From: Opitutus sp. ER46
GTDB taxonomy: Bacteria; Verrucomicrobiota; Verrucomicrobiia; Opitutales; Opitutaceae
NCBI RefSeq assembly: GCF_003054705.1
Contig: NZ_QAYX01000023.1
Span: 1 to 64,000, forward strand
Length of the DNA stretch: 64,000 nucleotides
Direction: 5' to 3'
Shown here: positions 32,660 through 42,023 of the stretch, in pieces
Layout: each line of letters opens with the position of its first letter
Position numbering within the stretch: the first letter of the stretch is position 1
The notes under the pieces: model-generated
The model's input: only the letters and a program-made list of their open reading frames with translations
What the model was told of the DNA's origin: nothing
Database searches by the model: none
Made by a program: the position numbers and the translations under genes

Positions 32660-33436
32660 ATGAACAAGCAGACGGTTGGTTTCATCGGCGGTGGCCGCAT
32701 CGCCCGCATCTTTCTCGCCGGGTGGACGCGCGCCGGAAAAATGCCGGCACACGTGGTCGTGGCCGACCCGAACGCCCAGGCGCTGGCGCAGCTCAAGGCG
32801 CGCTATGCCGCGGTCGAGACCACGACCGATCTCGCCGCGGCCGCGGCGCAGGACATCGTTTTCCTCGCCACGCATCCGCCGGCGTTGACCGAAGCCGCCG
32901 GCGCGGCCGCCCGTGCCTTGCGGCCCGCCGCGATCCTCGTGTCGCTCGCGCCGAAGTTCACCCTGGCCAAGCTCTCCGCGTTGCTGGGCGGCTTCTCGCG
33001 GCTCGCCCGGTCGAACCCGAATGCCGCGTCGGTGGTGGGCTTCGGCATGAACCCGATCGTCTTCGCCCCGGCGCTCGATGCGGCCGACCGGGCTGCAGTC
33101 CACGCACTGCTCGCGCCGCTCGGTGAGAGTCCCGAGGTGGCCGAGGAGAAGATCGAGGCGTATGCGGTGTTCACCGCGATGGGCCCGACGTATCTCTGGT
33201 TCCAGATGCAGGCGCTGCGCGAGCTGGCCGTCTCGTTCGGACTTGCCCCTGCCGAGGCCGACGTCGCCCTGAAGCGGATGGTCTGCGGTGCGGCGCGCAC
33301 GCTCGTCGACTCCGGCCTGCCTCCCGCCGAGGTGATGGACCTCGTGCCCGTCAAACCCCTCGCCGAGATGGAACCGCAGGTCCTGGAGCTCTACCGCACG
33401 CGCCTCCCCGCGCTCTTCCAGAAGATCAAGCCCTGA
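32660..33436 (+). CDS. Pyrroline-5-carboxylate reductase-like NAD(P)-binding protein
   Basis: A 258-residue protein with the ProC two-domain layout. A Rossmann fold begins VGFIGGGRIARIFLAGW, and a C-terminal helical dimerisation domain (about 165-235) contains TAMGPTYLWFQMQALRELA and CGAARTLVDSG. True ProC enzymes carry an SPGGTT motif after this helix to bind substrate; here the corresponding segment is VPVKPLAEMEP, so proline synthesis is doubtful. A good ribosome-binding site, GGAGG at 32647, precedes the ATG. As the last gene of an ArsR-controlled operon it may be a reductase for an oxidised metalloid or a repurposed dehydrogenase; the substrate is unknown. Confidence 0.8.
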   Translation: MNKQTVGFIGGGRIARIFLAGWTRAGKMPAHVVVADPNAQALAQLKARYAAVETTTDLAAAAAQDIVFLATHPPALTEAAGAAARALRPAAILVSLAPKFTLAKLSALLGGFSRLARSNPNAASVVGFGMNPIVFAPALDAADRAAVHALLAPLGESPEVAEEKIEAYAVFTAMGPTYLWFQMQALRELAVSFGLAPAEADVALKRMVCGAARTLVDSGLPPAEVMDLVPVKPLAEMEPQVLELYRTRLPALFQKIKP

Positions 33437-33449
33437 AGCGCGCTCGCTT

Positions 33450-33481
33450 CCCGGCGCTCGACGTCAGGGGCGGGCGCCGGG
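33450..33481. terminator. Bidirectional hairpin between convergent genes
   Basis: CCCGGCGC and GCGCCGGG arms (8 bp) around a 16-nt loop. It lies 13 bp after the P5CR-like stop codon and overlaps the end of the convergent membrane-protein gene. It is a plausible shared terminator. Confidence 0.45.
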
Positions 33482-35581
33482 CGTGAACCACCCGTCGACC
33501 CGCGTGCGCAGGTGCTGAAAGCGTTCCAGGCCCTCCGGGGGCACGCCCCAGACCATTTCTCCCTGGTACCGCAGGGTCATGGCGGACATGACCCCGACGG
33601 ACCAGAGTGTCGCGACAGTCAGGCAAACCAGGGCCAATGCCCGCCAGGGGCGTGCATAGGTCGTCACTGCCGCCGCACCTAGAGCGCCCGCGGTGTAGAG
33701 GAACGCGCAGAAGTCTCCGGTGTAGCGTTGGGAGGTCGCGACGGCTGCACACAACGCGACGGTGAACGGGATCGCGGCGAGCCATACGCACAGGACCGCC
33801 CATCTCTCAGGTTGGCGGCGCCCGACCAGCGTCAGCCCGAAGACGCCGAAAACCACGAGTCCCGTCATGGTCGCCGTGATCGCGGTCGTCGGCTCGGTGC
33901 TGTCCATCTTGGCGGCGTCCCGGCCCAGCTCCGCCTGTCTCACGCCGTAGGCGATCCACGGGAACCGCGGGTCGAACTCCACGCTCGGGTGCAGAAAGTA
34001 GGTCGAGAACGTGAACGGGATGTTCACCGCGTGAAACGCCTTGCCATCGATGCGGGCGAGCCGCTCCGCGTGATATTGGATGTGCCGATACAGCGGGCAG
34101 CCGTCGAAAGAGCCGAACTTCAGATAGCTCACCGCGTTGAAGCTGAGCACGCCCGCAACGGCTGCCGCGCCGACCAGCAGAAAACGTGCGGTGGCGCGCG
34201 GTTGCCGCCGATGCCGGATCAGCAGCACGAGCGCCACCATGCCCAGCAGGGAAAGGGCAAACAGCCCGGGCGGGGGCCGCGCATGCACGGCCAGCACGCC
34301 GCAAACGAGTGCACCGATCCAGTGGCGGCGCTCCGGCTCCGCCAGCTGCCGTAAAGAGAACCAGCTCGCAAAGACGGCAAACATCACGCCCCAGGCGATC
34401 GCCTCGTGATAGACGTACGCCCGGCTGCTCAGGAAAAACATCGTGCTGCCGAGGCCGACCGACAGGGTGAAGAGCACGGTGAGCATGGGGCCGGCCTGGG
34501 CCCCGCGCCTTCGAGTGGCGTGCACGAGCAGCAGATAGGCGCCCACCAGCGACCCGGCATAGGCCGTGAGCAGCGCCGCCCGCGTCAGCAACCCGGGCGG
34601 AAAACCGAAGATGGCCGCAGGCAACCGCAGCAATGCCGGAGTGACGCCGAAGTAGCCGTAAACCTTGCCGTCGACCTTGAAGGCTTCGCCACTGAGGGAA
34701 ACGGCCGGCACGTCCAGGCGACCATCGAGCAGGCTTAGCGCCTGGTAATCGTAGAAAAGCGTGAACGCGTCCTCGTACAGGACCTTGCCGGACCCGCACG
34801 TCACAACCCACCAGAATGCCGCGAGACAGGGGACCGCAGTGAGGAGGAACCAGCGGTGTGACGCCGCCGCTCGGCGGAGGCGGGAAACGTCCGCCATCTC
34901 CCATGCCCGGGCCGCGCGCCGGATCAGGAGGGTCGTGGCAAGGCCCAGCAGTACGGCCGCAATCAACTGGTGCACCCCGAACCGGAGCCAGCCGGTGAGC
35001 CGGTCCACGCGGGTCAGCACGTCGCGCACATTCCCCACCAGCGTGTTACCCTGCGCATCGCGCAGGATCGCATGCGAAACCGGACCGCAGGAGGATCCCC
35101 CCACCGGGTTCTCGCTGAACCAAAGCTGGGAGCGCCGGCGCGGATGGGGGGCAATGGCGGTTTCGACCACAGGCGTCCCATCGAAGCTGACGCGTGCGTT
35201 GGACTGCGCCGTGTAGGGGTTGCCGGCGACGGCTGCCAGCGCGGGCAGGACGATCTCGAGCTGGTGCCGTTTGCCGGGCTCGATCCGCAATGGTTCCGAA
35301 GTTGGTCCGCCTGCTCCCCAGTGGTCGAAACCAAAGGCCACATGCCGGTCGTCGATATGTCTGACGAACAGGAAATCCGCTCCCGAGGGCACGCCGGTGA
35401 CGATGAGCGGTTCGCTCGTGCCGGGGCACAAGGTCTGAAACTCGATTGTGAGACGCTGGTGGGCCGGAAGGGGCGGGTAGTAATCCCACAGGCAGGCGCA
35501 GATGACCGCCGCACAAACCATCAGCCCGGCCACAAGGGAGAACGTCCGCAAGCGGCGCGACGCGGGCAATTGGCCGCTCAT
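33464..35581 (-). CDS. Polytopic membrane protein with periplasmic N-terminal domain, GT-C-like
   Basis: A 705-residue inner-membrane protein. One TM helix (about 13-33) is followed by a soluble region of about 150 residues, probably periplasmic, with beta-type sequence. Roughly 11 further helices start at about 184. A conserved-looking loop, EDAFTLFYDYQALSLLDGRL then FKVDGKVYGYFGVTPALLRL, follows the third helix. The layout resembles lipid-linked-sugar glycosyltransferases of the GT-C fold, but I see no decisive catalytic motif. ATG 35581 gives a good first TM. The gene stands alone, convergent with the ars-type operon. Function is not assigned. Confidence 0.7.
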   Translation of the reverse strand: MSGQLPASRRLRTFSLVAGLMVCAAVICACLWDYYPPLPAHQRLTIEFQTLCPGTSEPLIVTGVPSGADFLFVRHIDDRHVAFGFDHWGAGGPTSEPLRIEPGKRHQLEIVLPALAAVAGNPYTAQSNARVSFDGTPVVETAIAPHPRRRSQLWFSENPVGGSSCGPVSHAILRDAQGNTLVGNVRDVLTRVDRLTGWLRFGVHQLIAAVLLGLATTLLIRRAARAWEMADVSRLRRAAASHRWFLLTAVPCLAAFWWVVTCGSGKVLYEDAFTLFYDYQALSLLDGRLDVPAVSLSGEAFKVDGKVYGYFGVTPALLRLPAAIFGFPPGLLTRAALLTAYAGSLVGAYLLLVHATRRRGAQAGPMLTVLFTLSVGLGSTMFFLSSRAYVYHEAIAWGVMFAVFASWFSLRQLAEPERRHWIGALVCGVLAVHARPPPGLFALSLLGMVALVLLIRHRRQPRATARFLLVGAAAVAGVLSFNAVSYLKFGSFDGCPLYRHIQYHAERLARIDGKAFHAVNIPFTFSTYFLHPSVEFDPRFPWIAYGVRQAELGRDAAKMDSTEPTTAITATMTGLVVFGVFGLTLVGRRQPERWAVLCVWLAAIPFTVALCAAVATSQRYTGDFCAFLYTAGALGAAAVTTYARPWRALALVCLTVATLWSVGVMSAMTLRYQGEMVWGVPPEGLERFQHLRTRVDGWFTPGARP

Positions 35582-35847
35582 GCGCGGAACGCCAGGGGTG
35601 AAGGCGAAAGCGACCGAGCTCCGGTCGTCTCCCTGCGCGGATGCAGCGTGCCGTCGCCCATTGGCGGTGCGTTATTGGGGGAAGGTTGGAGGTGCGGACA
35701 GGATCCCATCGCCGCGAGGATGAGAACCTCAGGGCGATTGGGACAAACAAATGTTTCGTGCGCTTTGCGGTGGCACTTTGTGGCTGGAGTCCGCCTCGCC
35801 TCTCGGGCGCCCACGGGCCGTCGTGACAACGCGGCGCCGAACCAGCA
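35582..35847. other. Intergenic stretch without a supported gene
   Basis: 266 bp between the end of kdpE and the start of the membrane-protein gene, both on the minus strand. It presumably holds the promoter of the latter. I see no palindrome, RNA gene or repeat. Confidence 0.4.
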
Positions 35848-36531
35848 TCAGTCGACCACCAGCCGATAGCCGATGCCGGCGTCGGTGCGGAGGTGACGGG
35901 GCCGAGCGGGCTCGGGCTCGAGCTTTTGCCGGAGATGGTTCATGTGCACCCGGAGATAATGGGTGCTTTCCTCGGCGTTCGGACCCCAAAGCTCCCGGAG
36001 CAGTTGCCGGTGGGTGACGACCTTGCCCCGGTACTGCACGAGGAGGCGCAGCAGCGCATATTCCTTCACGGTCAGACGGACTTCGGCCCCCGCTTTGCGG
36101 ACGACGCGGCTCGCCAGGTCGACCTCCACGTCGCCGAAGCTGACGATGGCCGGCTCCTGGGCCGGTGTTGTCCGGCGCATGATTGCCCGCAAACGGGCGA
36201 GGAGCTCGCGGGCGCTGAACGGTTTCGTGAGGTAGTCATCGGCGCCGACATCGAAAGCCGTGACCTTGTCGTCTTCCGCCTCCCGGACGGAGAGCACCAG
36301 GATGGGGACGTTGGTCCACTCGCGCAGGCGTTGGATGGCTTTGGTGCCATCGATATCGGGCAAGCCGAGGTCGACGATGATGGCGTCAGGAGGTTGCTGG
36401 GCGGCTTCCACCAGCCCCAGTTGCGCGGTCTCGGCCTCCCGCACCGTATAGCCGGCCGATTCCAGGGTGACGCGAAGGAGGCGGCGAATCTGCCGTTCAT
36501 CGTCGATGACGAGGATGTTCGCGTGGTTCAT
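35848..36531 (-). CDS. kdpE: Response regulator KdpE
   Basis: A 227-residue OmpR/PhoB-type regulator that activates kdp transcription when phosphorylated by KdpD under potassium limitation or salt stress. The receiver domain (1-120) has the acidic pair in VIDDERQ and phospho-acceptor D54 in IIVDLGLPDIDG, with the conserved K in DDYLTKPFS. The winged-helix domain (about 130-227) ends RTDAGIGYRLV. The start overlaps the kdpD stop by four bases (ATGA), which fixes it. It is the last gene of the kdp operon. Confidence 0.97.
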   Translation of the reverse strand: MNHANILVIDDERQIRRLLRVTLESAGYTVREAETAQLGLVEAAQQPPDAIIVDLGLPDIDGTKAIQRLREWTNVPILVLSVREAEDDKVTAFDVGADDYLTKPFSARELLARLRAIMRRTTPAQEPAIVSFGDVEVDLASRVVRKAGAEVRLTVKEYALLRLLVQYRGKVVTHRQLLRELWGPNAEESTHYLRVHMNHLRQKLEPEPARPRHLRTDAGIGYRLVVD

Positions 36532-39188
36532 TCGGACCCGCGACTCTGCGGCTCGCGATGCGGCAGGTAAATGGTGAACACGGCACCGCCGCCCGGGTTG
36601 TCTCCGGCGGACACCTCGCCGCCTTGGGCCACCACGAAACCGCGCACCAGCGACAATCCCAGCCCGAGGCCCCCGGCGCGGGCGGAGTCGCGGCGGGGAA
36701 ACTTGTGAAAGAGGTGGGGCCGCAACGCCGGCGGCAGGCCGGGACCGCGGTCCGCGACCTTGAAGAAGACGCGCTGGCCTCCCTCTGCCAGGCCCGCCGT
36801 GATGTGCACTGGGGTGCCGTCGGGCGTGTGGCGGGCCGAGTTGAGCAGGAGGTTGCCCAGCGACTGCTCCATCAGGGCGAAGTCGGCGCGCACCGGCGGC
36901 AGTTCGGCGGATACCTCGACGTCGACGGGATGTCCGGTCAGCTCGTCATGGACGCTGTCGAGCGCGGCATTGATGATGTCCCGCGCATCGCACCAATCGA
37001 ATCGCGGCCGCAGGGCGCCGCTCTCGAGCCGGGTTTGATCGAGGAGGTTTCGGACCACGCGATTGAGCCGCTGGGCGGCCCCCCGGGCCTCGCTGACGAG
37101 CGCGCGGCGGAGCTCGGCGGGAGCATCGGCCAGATTTTCGAGCGATCCGGTGATGACGGCGAGCGGCGTACGCAACTCGTGTGAGACGCTGTCGAGCAGC
37201 ACGCGGTGGAGCTTTTCCGACTCCGCCAGCAGTTGCTCCCGTTCGCCGGCCTCGCGGAGCTGGTCCTGTTCGACGCTGAGGGCCAGTTGGCGGGCGAAGG
37301 CCTCGAGGAGGTCTCGTTGCGCGAGGGACAGGTCGGCTTCGCGGGGGACGACGATGCCGAACACGCCCAGGGCGTGGTCTTCGCGCACGAGCGGCAGATA
37401 GAAGCCGGTGACGGAGGGCAGCGTGTCGGTGAATCGCCCGGCGGATCGGCGGTGCTGTAGCACCCATTCGGCAACCCCGCGTTCCCGCTCGTCGAGGGCG
37501 AACGAACCCGCGAAATGGGGCTGGAGCATCTGTGGCGACGGGCCGAGCAGGAGCGCGGTCCGGGCGCCGAAGAGTTCATCCGCCTGTCGCAAGGCGGCAA
37601 AGACCGCCTCATCGAGGGTGCGGGCGGCCGCCAGCGCGCGCGTGAGTTGAAACAGCGCCACCGCCCGACCTTCCCGGCGGCGCTCGGCCGCGGCTTGGGC
37701 CCGAATCCGGGCCGTGAGTTGACCGGCCACAAGCGCGACGACGAAGTAGGTGCCAAAGAGCAGACCGTCCTCGACCTTGCCAATACGGAAGGTGAACCGG
37801 GGAGGAATGAAGAGGAAGTTCCAGGCCAGGGCGCTGAGCACGCCGGCGGCAAACACGGGGCCGCGTCCCGCTCGGATGCTCAGCAGGAGGGTCGCGAGCA
37901 GGTACACCAAACCGGTGGCGAGATAGTAGTCGCCCGGCAGGAGTGCGCCGCCGAGGGTGATGGCGGCGAGGACGGCGGCCACGAGCAGGTATTCGCCCGC
38001 GCTGCTGCGTACTTCGCGGTCGAAGCTCGTGAACCGGGCCGCCGGGGCGCGTTTCTCGGCCGGCACGACGTAGATGTCGATGTTGCCACCGAGACGCAGC
38101 AGACGATCGACCAGGGTGCCGCGCCAAAAGTCCCTCCACCGCCGCGTGCGCGGTTTTCCGATCACGATCTGCGTGGCGTTGTGCTGGATCGCGGTGCGGA
38201 CCAGTGCGGACGGTATGTCCTGGTCCTGCGTCACGACCATCTCCGCCCCGAGCTCGCGGGCCAGGGCGAGATTCCGGTCCAGCAGCCTCTGCTCCGCCGG
38301 ATCAAGCCAGGTGTTGGTCTCAACGTGGACCGCCACCCACGCGGCGCCCTGCGCAGCGGCCAGACGCCGTGTCCACCGGACGAGTTGCGTGGAGAAAGGG
38401 CTCGCGCCCACGGCTACGAGCAGGCGTTCGCCGCTGCGCCAGACCGTCTGCCGCCACCGGCCGGCCCGGAGTTCCCGCAGCTGGCGGTCGACGCGCTCCG
38501 CGGTGTAGCGCAACGCCAGCTCGCGCAGGGCGGCCAGGTGGGACTCTTGGAAAAAGCCCTGGGCGGCGGCGGTCGCACGCTCGCCGAGGTAGACTTTTCC
38601 TTCGCGCAGCCGTTCGAGCAGGCCCTCTGGCGTGAGGTCGACCAGCTCAAGTTCGTCGGCGCGGTCGAGGATCGAGTCAGGGACCGTTTCACGCTGGATT
38701 GCGCCGGTGATTTCGGCCACCGCGTCGGCGCGCGACTCCACGTGCTGGATGTTGAGCGTGGTCAGCACGTCGATGCCGGCGTCGAGCAACTCAACCACAT
38801 CCTGCCACCGCTTCGCGTGGCGGGCACCGGGCGCGTTGGTGTGCGCCAGCTCGTCCACGACGACGAGTTTTGGCTCGCGCGTGCGCACCGCTTCCAGGTC
38901 CAGCTCCGCGAGGTGCGTGCCGCGATACTCGATCACGCGCCGCGGCAGGACTTCGAGACCGGCCAGGAGCGCCGCGGTCTCCGCCCGGTCATGGGTCTCG
39001 ACCAGGCCGACGAGAACCTCCGTCCCGGCGGCCCGCTGCTGCTGCGCATCCCGCAGCATGGCGTGGGTCTTTCCCACCCCCGGACACATCCCGAGGAAGA
39101 CCTTCAGGCGTCCACGCTTCGCCCGGGTCTCCCTGGCCTGCAAGGAGGCGAGCAGCGCATCGGCGGAAGGGCGGGCGGCGGAAGTCAC
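36528..39188 (-). CDS. kdpD: Sensor histidine kinase KdpD
   Basis: An 886-residue potassium/turgor sensor. The cytoplasmic KdpD domain (about 20-230) has the Walker A-like GMCPGVGKTHAM and DELAHTNAPGARHAKRW. A USP-like domain follows (about 250-375). Four TM helices lie at about 400-500 in the usual AAVLAAITLGGALLPG region. A GAF-like domain precedes the kinase core with the phospho-acceptor H670 in SVSHELRTP, then the N, G1 (DRGPGLPP) and G2 (GLGLGLSLVRG) boxes. The GTG start at 39188 overlaps the kdpC stop by four bases. The much longer open frame upstream is antisense or out-of-frame sequence over kdpC. Length matches E. coli KdpD. Confidence 0.96.
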   Translation of the reverse strand: MTSAARPSADALLASLQARETRAKRGRLKVFLGMCPGVGKTHAMLRDAQQQRAAGTEVLVGLVETHDRAETAALLAGLEVLPRRVIEYRGTHLAELDLEAVRTREPKLVVVDELAHTNAPGARHAKRWQDVVELLDAGIDVLTTLNIQHVESRADAVAEITGAIQRETVPDSILDRADELELVDLTPEGLLERLREGKVYLGERATAAAQGFFQESHLAALRELALRYTAERVDRQLRELRAGRWRQTVWRSGERLLVAVGASPFSTQLVRWTRRLAAAQGAAWVAVHVETNTWLDPAEQRLLDRNLALARELGAEMVVTQDQDIPSALVRTAIQHNATQIVIGKPRTRRWRDFWRGTLVDRLLRLGGNIDIYVVPAEKRAPAARFTSFDREVRSSAGEYLLVAAVLAAITLGGALLPGDYYLATGLVYLLATLLLSIRAGRGPVFAAGVLSALAWNFLFIPPRFTFRIGKVEDGLLFGTYFVVALVAGQLTARIRAQAAAERRREGRAVALFQLTRALAAARTLDEAVFAALRQADELFGARTALLLGPSPQMLQPHFAGSFALDERERGVAEWVLQHRRSAGRFTDTLPSVTGFYLPLVREDHALGVFGIVVPREADLSLAQRDLLEAFARQLALSVEQDQLREAGEREQLLAESEKLHRVLLDSVSHELRTPLAVITGSLENLADAPAELRRALVSEARGAAQRLNRVVRNLLDQTRLESGALRPRFDWCDARDIINAALDSVHDELTGHPVDVEVSAELPPVRADFALMEQSLGNLLLNSARHTPDGTPVHITAGLAEGGQRVFFKVADRGPGLPPALRPHLFHKFPRRDSARAGGLGLGLSLVRGFVVAQGGEVSAGDNPGGGAVFTIYLPHREPQSRGSE

Positions 39189-39733
39189 GGGTTGGAAAAC
39201 TCGGCGTCGAGGGCGAGGTTGAGACGGAGGACGTTGATTCGGGCCGGGCTCATTCTGCCGCCTTCTGTCTGGCGCGCAATCAGCGCTAGCAGTCTGGCCG
39301 TTTGGGCGGGGGGCAGCTGCCGCACGGTGGCGACCTGGCCGGCCTGGTAGCGAGCGGCGGCCGGCGAGATATGCGGGTCTAGTCCACTGCCGCTGGTCGT
39401 CAGGAGGTCGGGCGGGACGCCGGCGCCAAAGCGGGCCAGGCGATCCTCGGTCGCGCGCTGCAGTTTCGCGCTCGTCCAGGCCAGATTGCTGGCGCCGGAC
39501 GGCCCGGTGGCAAAGTCGCCGGCGGACGGACGCGGCTGAAAATAGCGCGGGCTGGTGGTGGGTTGCGCGAGCAGCGTCGAGCCCACGAGGCGACCCTGGC
39601 GGTACACGAGGGAGCCTTCGGCGGCCGACGCGAAGCAAGTGTGGCCGACCGCCCAGACGGCGAGCGGGTAGAGAAATCCGGTGAGAAGGGTGAGCGCGAC
39701 GAGCAGTCGGGCTGCGGACAGGGTGGTTTTCAT
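39185..39733 (-). CDS. kdpC: Potassium-transporting ATPase subunit KdpC
   Basis: A 182-residue subunit with one N-terminal TM helix (about 8-30) and a periplasmic domain. It stabilises the KdpFABC complex and raises potassium affinity. Typical segments are visible: GSTLLAQPTTSPRYFQPRPS, SGSGLDPHISPAAARYQ and INVLRLNLALD. ATG 39733 lies 18 bp after the stop of the small one-TM gene. The stop overlaps the kdpD GTG. Length and motifs are normal for the family. Confidence 0.96.
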   Translation of the reverse strand: MKTTLSAARLLVALTLLTGFLYPLAVWAVGHTCFASAAEGSLVYRQGRLVGSTLLAQPTTSPRYFQPRPSAGDFATGPSGASNLAWTSAKLQRATEDRLARFGAGVPPDLLTTSGSGLDPHISPAAARYQAGQVATVRQLPPAQTARLLALIARQTEGGRMSPARINVLRLNLALDAEFSNP

Positions 39734-39751
39734 GGCGCGAAGAGAGCGTCC

Positions 39752-39919
39752 TCAACGAGGAGCGGCGGCCGGCGACGAGTGCCGCGGGGGCCCGGAGGCA
39801 TGACGCGTGAAATCGACGGCGAAGAGCGTGACGGCGAGGAGCAGAAGCACGCCCAGCACCAGGGCGATGCGCCGTTGCTCGGGAGAGGTCAGGGGGCGGC
39901 GGACGTGAGCGGGAATCAT
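39752..39919 (-). CDS. Small single-TM protein encoded between kdpB and kdpC
   Basis: A 55-codon gene whose ATG (39919) overlaps the kdpB stop by four bases (ATGA) and whose stop lies 18 bp before kdpC. The product has a basic N terminus ([17 protein letters not shown]), one hydrophobic helix at about 19-36 ([18 protein letters not shown]) and a Pro/Ser/Ala-rich tail with several His and Arg. Translational coupling to kdpB and an orientation-setting positive flank argue for a real membrane peptide. It could replace KdpF, for which no gene exists in the 116 bp upstream of kdpA. Sequence similarity to KdpF is not evident; the assignment is inference. Confidence 0.7.
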   Translation of the reverse strand: MIPAHVRRPLTSPEQRRIALVLGVLLLLAVTLFAVDFTRHASGPPRHSSPAAAPR

Positions 39920-41991
39920 GCGAGTCGGGTGGCTACGAGGATCAGGTCGATGAGCTTGATCCCAAGGAAGGGCGCCAGGATTCCGCCCAAGCCGTAACGG
40001 ATGAGATTTCGGCGCAGGAGGCTTGCCGCCGGGAGCGGACGGTACGCGACGCCGCGCAGGGCGAGCGGCACGAGAGCCACGAGAATGAGGGCGTTGAAGA
40101 TGACGGCGCTGAGAATGGCGCTTTGCGGGGAGTGGAGGGCCATGAGGTTGAGCGCGGCCAACGGACCGGGCGCGCCGTCGGAGGCCGCATAGAGCGTCAC
40201 GACCATTGCGGGGAGGATCGCGAAGTACTTGGCGACGTCGTTTGCGACCGAGAACGTGGTGAGCGCGCCCCGGGTGGTGAGGAGCTGTTTCCCGATGGTC
40301 ACGATTTCGATGAGCTTCGTCGGATTCGAATCCAGATCGACCATGTTGCCGGCCTCTCGGGCGGCCTGCGTGCCGGTGTTCATGGCCACGCCAACGTCGG
40401 CCTGCGCGAGGGCGGGGGCGTCGTTGGTGCCATCGCCGGTCATGGCGACGAGCCGGCCGCCCGCCTGTTCCTGCCGGATGCGGGCGAGCTTCATTTCCGG
40501 TGTCGCCGACGCGAGGAAGTCGTCGACGCCCGCCTCGGCGGCGATGGCCGCCGCGGTGAGCGGGTTGTCGCCCGTGATCATGACGGTGCGGATGCCCATG
40601 CGGCGGAGCTCGGCGAACCGCTCCTTGATGCCACCCTTGACGACATCTTTCAGGTGGATGACGCCGAGCACATCGGTGTCCTCGGCAACAACCAGGGGCG
40701 TGCCGCCGTTGGCGGCGATTTGTTCGACGGTGCGGCTGACCCCGACCGGCCACACACCGCCTCGGGCCGCCACCCAGGAGTGCACGCTGTCGGCGGCACC
40801 CTTCCGAATCGAGTGTCCGTGCAGGTCAACGCCGCTCATGCGGGTTTGGGCGGCGAACGGCACGAAGCGCGCATGCGGCGTGCTGACCTCGCGTTCCCGC
40901 AGTCCGAACTGCTGTTTGGCGAGGACGACGATGCTCCGGCCCTCGGGTGTCTCGTCGGCTAGCGAGGCCAGCTGTGCGGCGGCGGCGAGTCGTTCGACGG
41001 CCACGCCGGGGGCGGCGATGAAGGCGGCCGCCTGGCGGTTGCCGAGCGTGATCGTGCCGGTCTTGTCGAGGAGCAGCACATCGATGTCGCCCGCGGCTTC
41101 AACGGCGCGGCCGGAGGTGGCGATGACGTTACGCCGGGTCAGCCGGTCGATGCCGCTGATGCCGATCGCGCTCAACAGGCCGCCGATCGTTGTCGGGATG
41201 AGGCAGACGAAGAGCGCGACGAGGACGGGGATGGAGGTGTCGATTGCGCCGGCCTGGCCTGCCAGCCGCTCGCTGTAGCGGGCGAAGAACGGCAGCGAGA
41301 CGACGACGCCCAGGAAGACCGCCGTGAGCGCGACCAGCAGGATGCCCAACGCGATCTCGTTGGGGGTGCGCTGGCGCGACGCGCCTTCGATGAGCCCGAT
41401 CATCCGGTCGAGAAAACCGCCGCCGGGCGCCGCGGTGACGCGGACGAGCAGGCGATCGCTGAGCACGCGGGTGCCGCCCGTGACGGCGCTGCGGTCGCCG
41501 CCGCTCTCGCGCACGACCGGCGCGGATTCGCCGGTGATCGCGGATTCGTCGACACTCGCGATGCCCTCCACGACCTCCCCATCCGCCGGGATCACGTCGT
41601 GTGCTTCGCAGACGACGAGATCGCCAAGGCGCAGGTCGGCGGCGGCGATCCGTTCTTCGCGACCCTCGTGCAACCGGCGGGCGAACACCTGGGCGCGGGC
41701 GCGCTTCAGTGCGTCGGCCTGGGCCTTGCCGCGACCCTCCGCGAGCGCTTCGGCAAAGGTGGCGAACAGGACGGTGAACCAGAGCCAGACCGTGATTTGG
41801 ATCGTGAATCCAGTGAGCGTGCCGGCAAAGAGGTCCCAGGCCGCGACGCCGGTGACGAGTGCGGCGCCCAGGGCGGTCGCGAGTATGACCGGGTTGCGTT
41901 GGAGATCGCGCGGATCGAGTTTCCGAAACGCGTCGCAGGCGGCGCGACGAAGGAGAGTGGAATCGCAGGTGAAGCCTGCAGCGGTTTTCAT
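39916..41991 (-). CDS. kdpB: Potassium-transporting P-type ATPase subunit KdpB
   Basis: The 691-residue catalytic subunit that hydrolyses ATP to drive high-affinity potassium uptake. Motifs include the TGES loop ([12 protein letters not shown], about 148-159), the phosphorylation site D309-K-T-G-T in [15 protein letters not shown], and the hinge [21 protein letters not shown]. The [15 protein letters not shown] membrane segment lies before the P-domain. ATG 41991 (MKTAAGFTC) gives the family length; the open frame continues upstream through kdpA in another phase. It lies 32 bp after kdpA. The stop overlaps the small one-TM gene. Confidence 0.97.
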   Translation of the reverse strand: MKTAAGFTCDSTLLRRAACDAFRKLDPRDLQRNPVILATALGAALVTGVAAWDLFAGTLTGFTIQITVWLWFTVLFATFAEALAEGRGKAQADALKRARAQVFARRLHEGREERIAAADLRLGDLVVCEAHDVIPADGEVVEGIASVDESAITGESAPVVRESGGDRSAVTGGTRVLSDRLLVRVTAAPGGGFLDRMIGLIEGASRQRTPNEIALGILLVALTAVFLGVVVSLPFFARYSERLAGQAGAIDTSIPVLVALFVCLIPTTIGGLLSAIGISGIDRLTRRNVIATSGRAVEAAGDIDVLLLDKTGTITLGNRQAAAFIAAPGVAVERLAAAAQLASLADETPEGRSIVVLAKQQFGLREREVSTPHARFVPFAAQTRMSGVDLHGHSIRKGAADSVHSWVAARGGVWPVGVSRTVEQIAANGGTPLVVAEDTDVLGVIHLKDVVKGGIKERFAELRRMGIRTVMITGDNPLTAAAIAAEAGVDDFLASATPEMKLARIRQEQAGGRLVAMTGDGTNDAPALAQADVGVAMNTGTQAAREAGNMVDLDSNPTKLIEIVTIGKQLLTTRGALTTFSVANDVAKYFAILPAMVVTLYAASDGAPGPLAALNLMALHSPQSAILSAVIFNALILVALVPLALRGVAYRPLPAASLLRRNLIRYGLGGILAPFLGIKLIDLILVATRLA

Positions 41992-42023
41992 GGGAGGGAA
42001 ACGAGTCGCGGTCGTTGGGCCCG

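Noticed and set aside
39189-39755. N-terminal extension of the kdpD frame upstream of the GTG at 39188
   Set aside because: It runs out of frame through kdpC, and the GTGA overlap with the kdpC stop gives the expected KdpD length.
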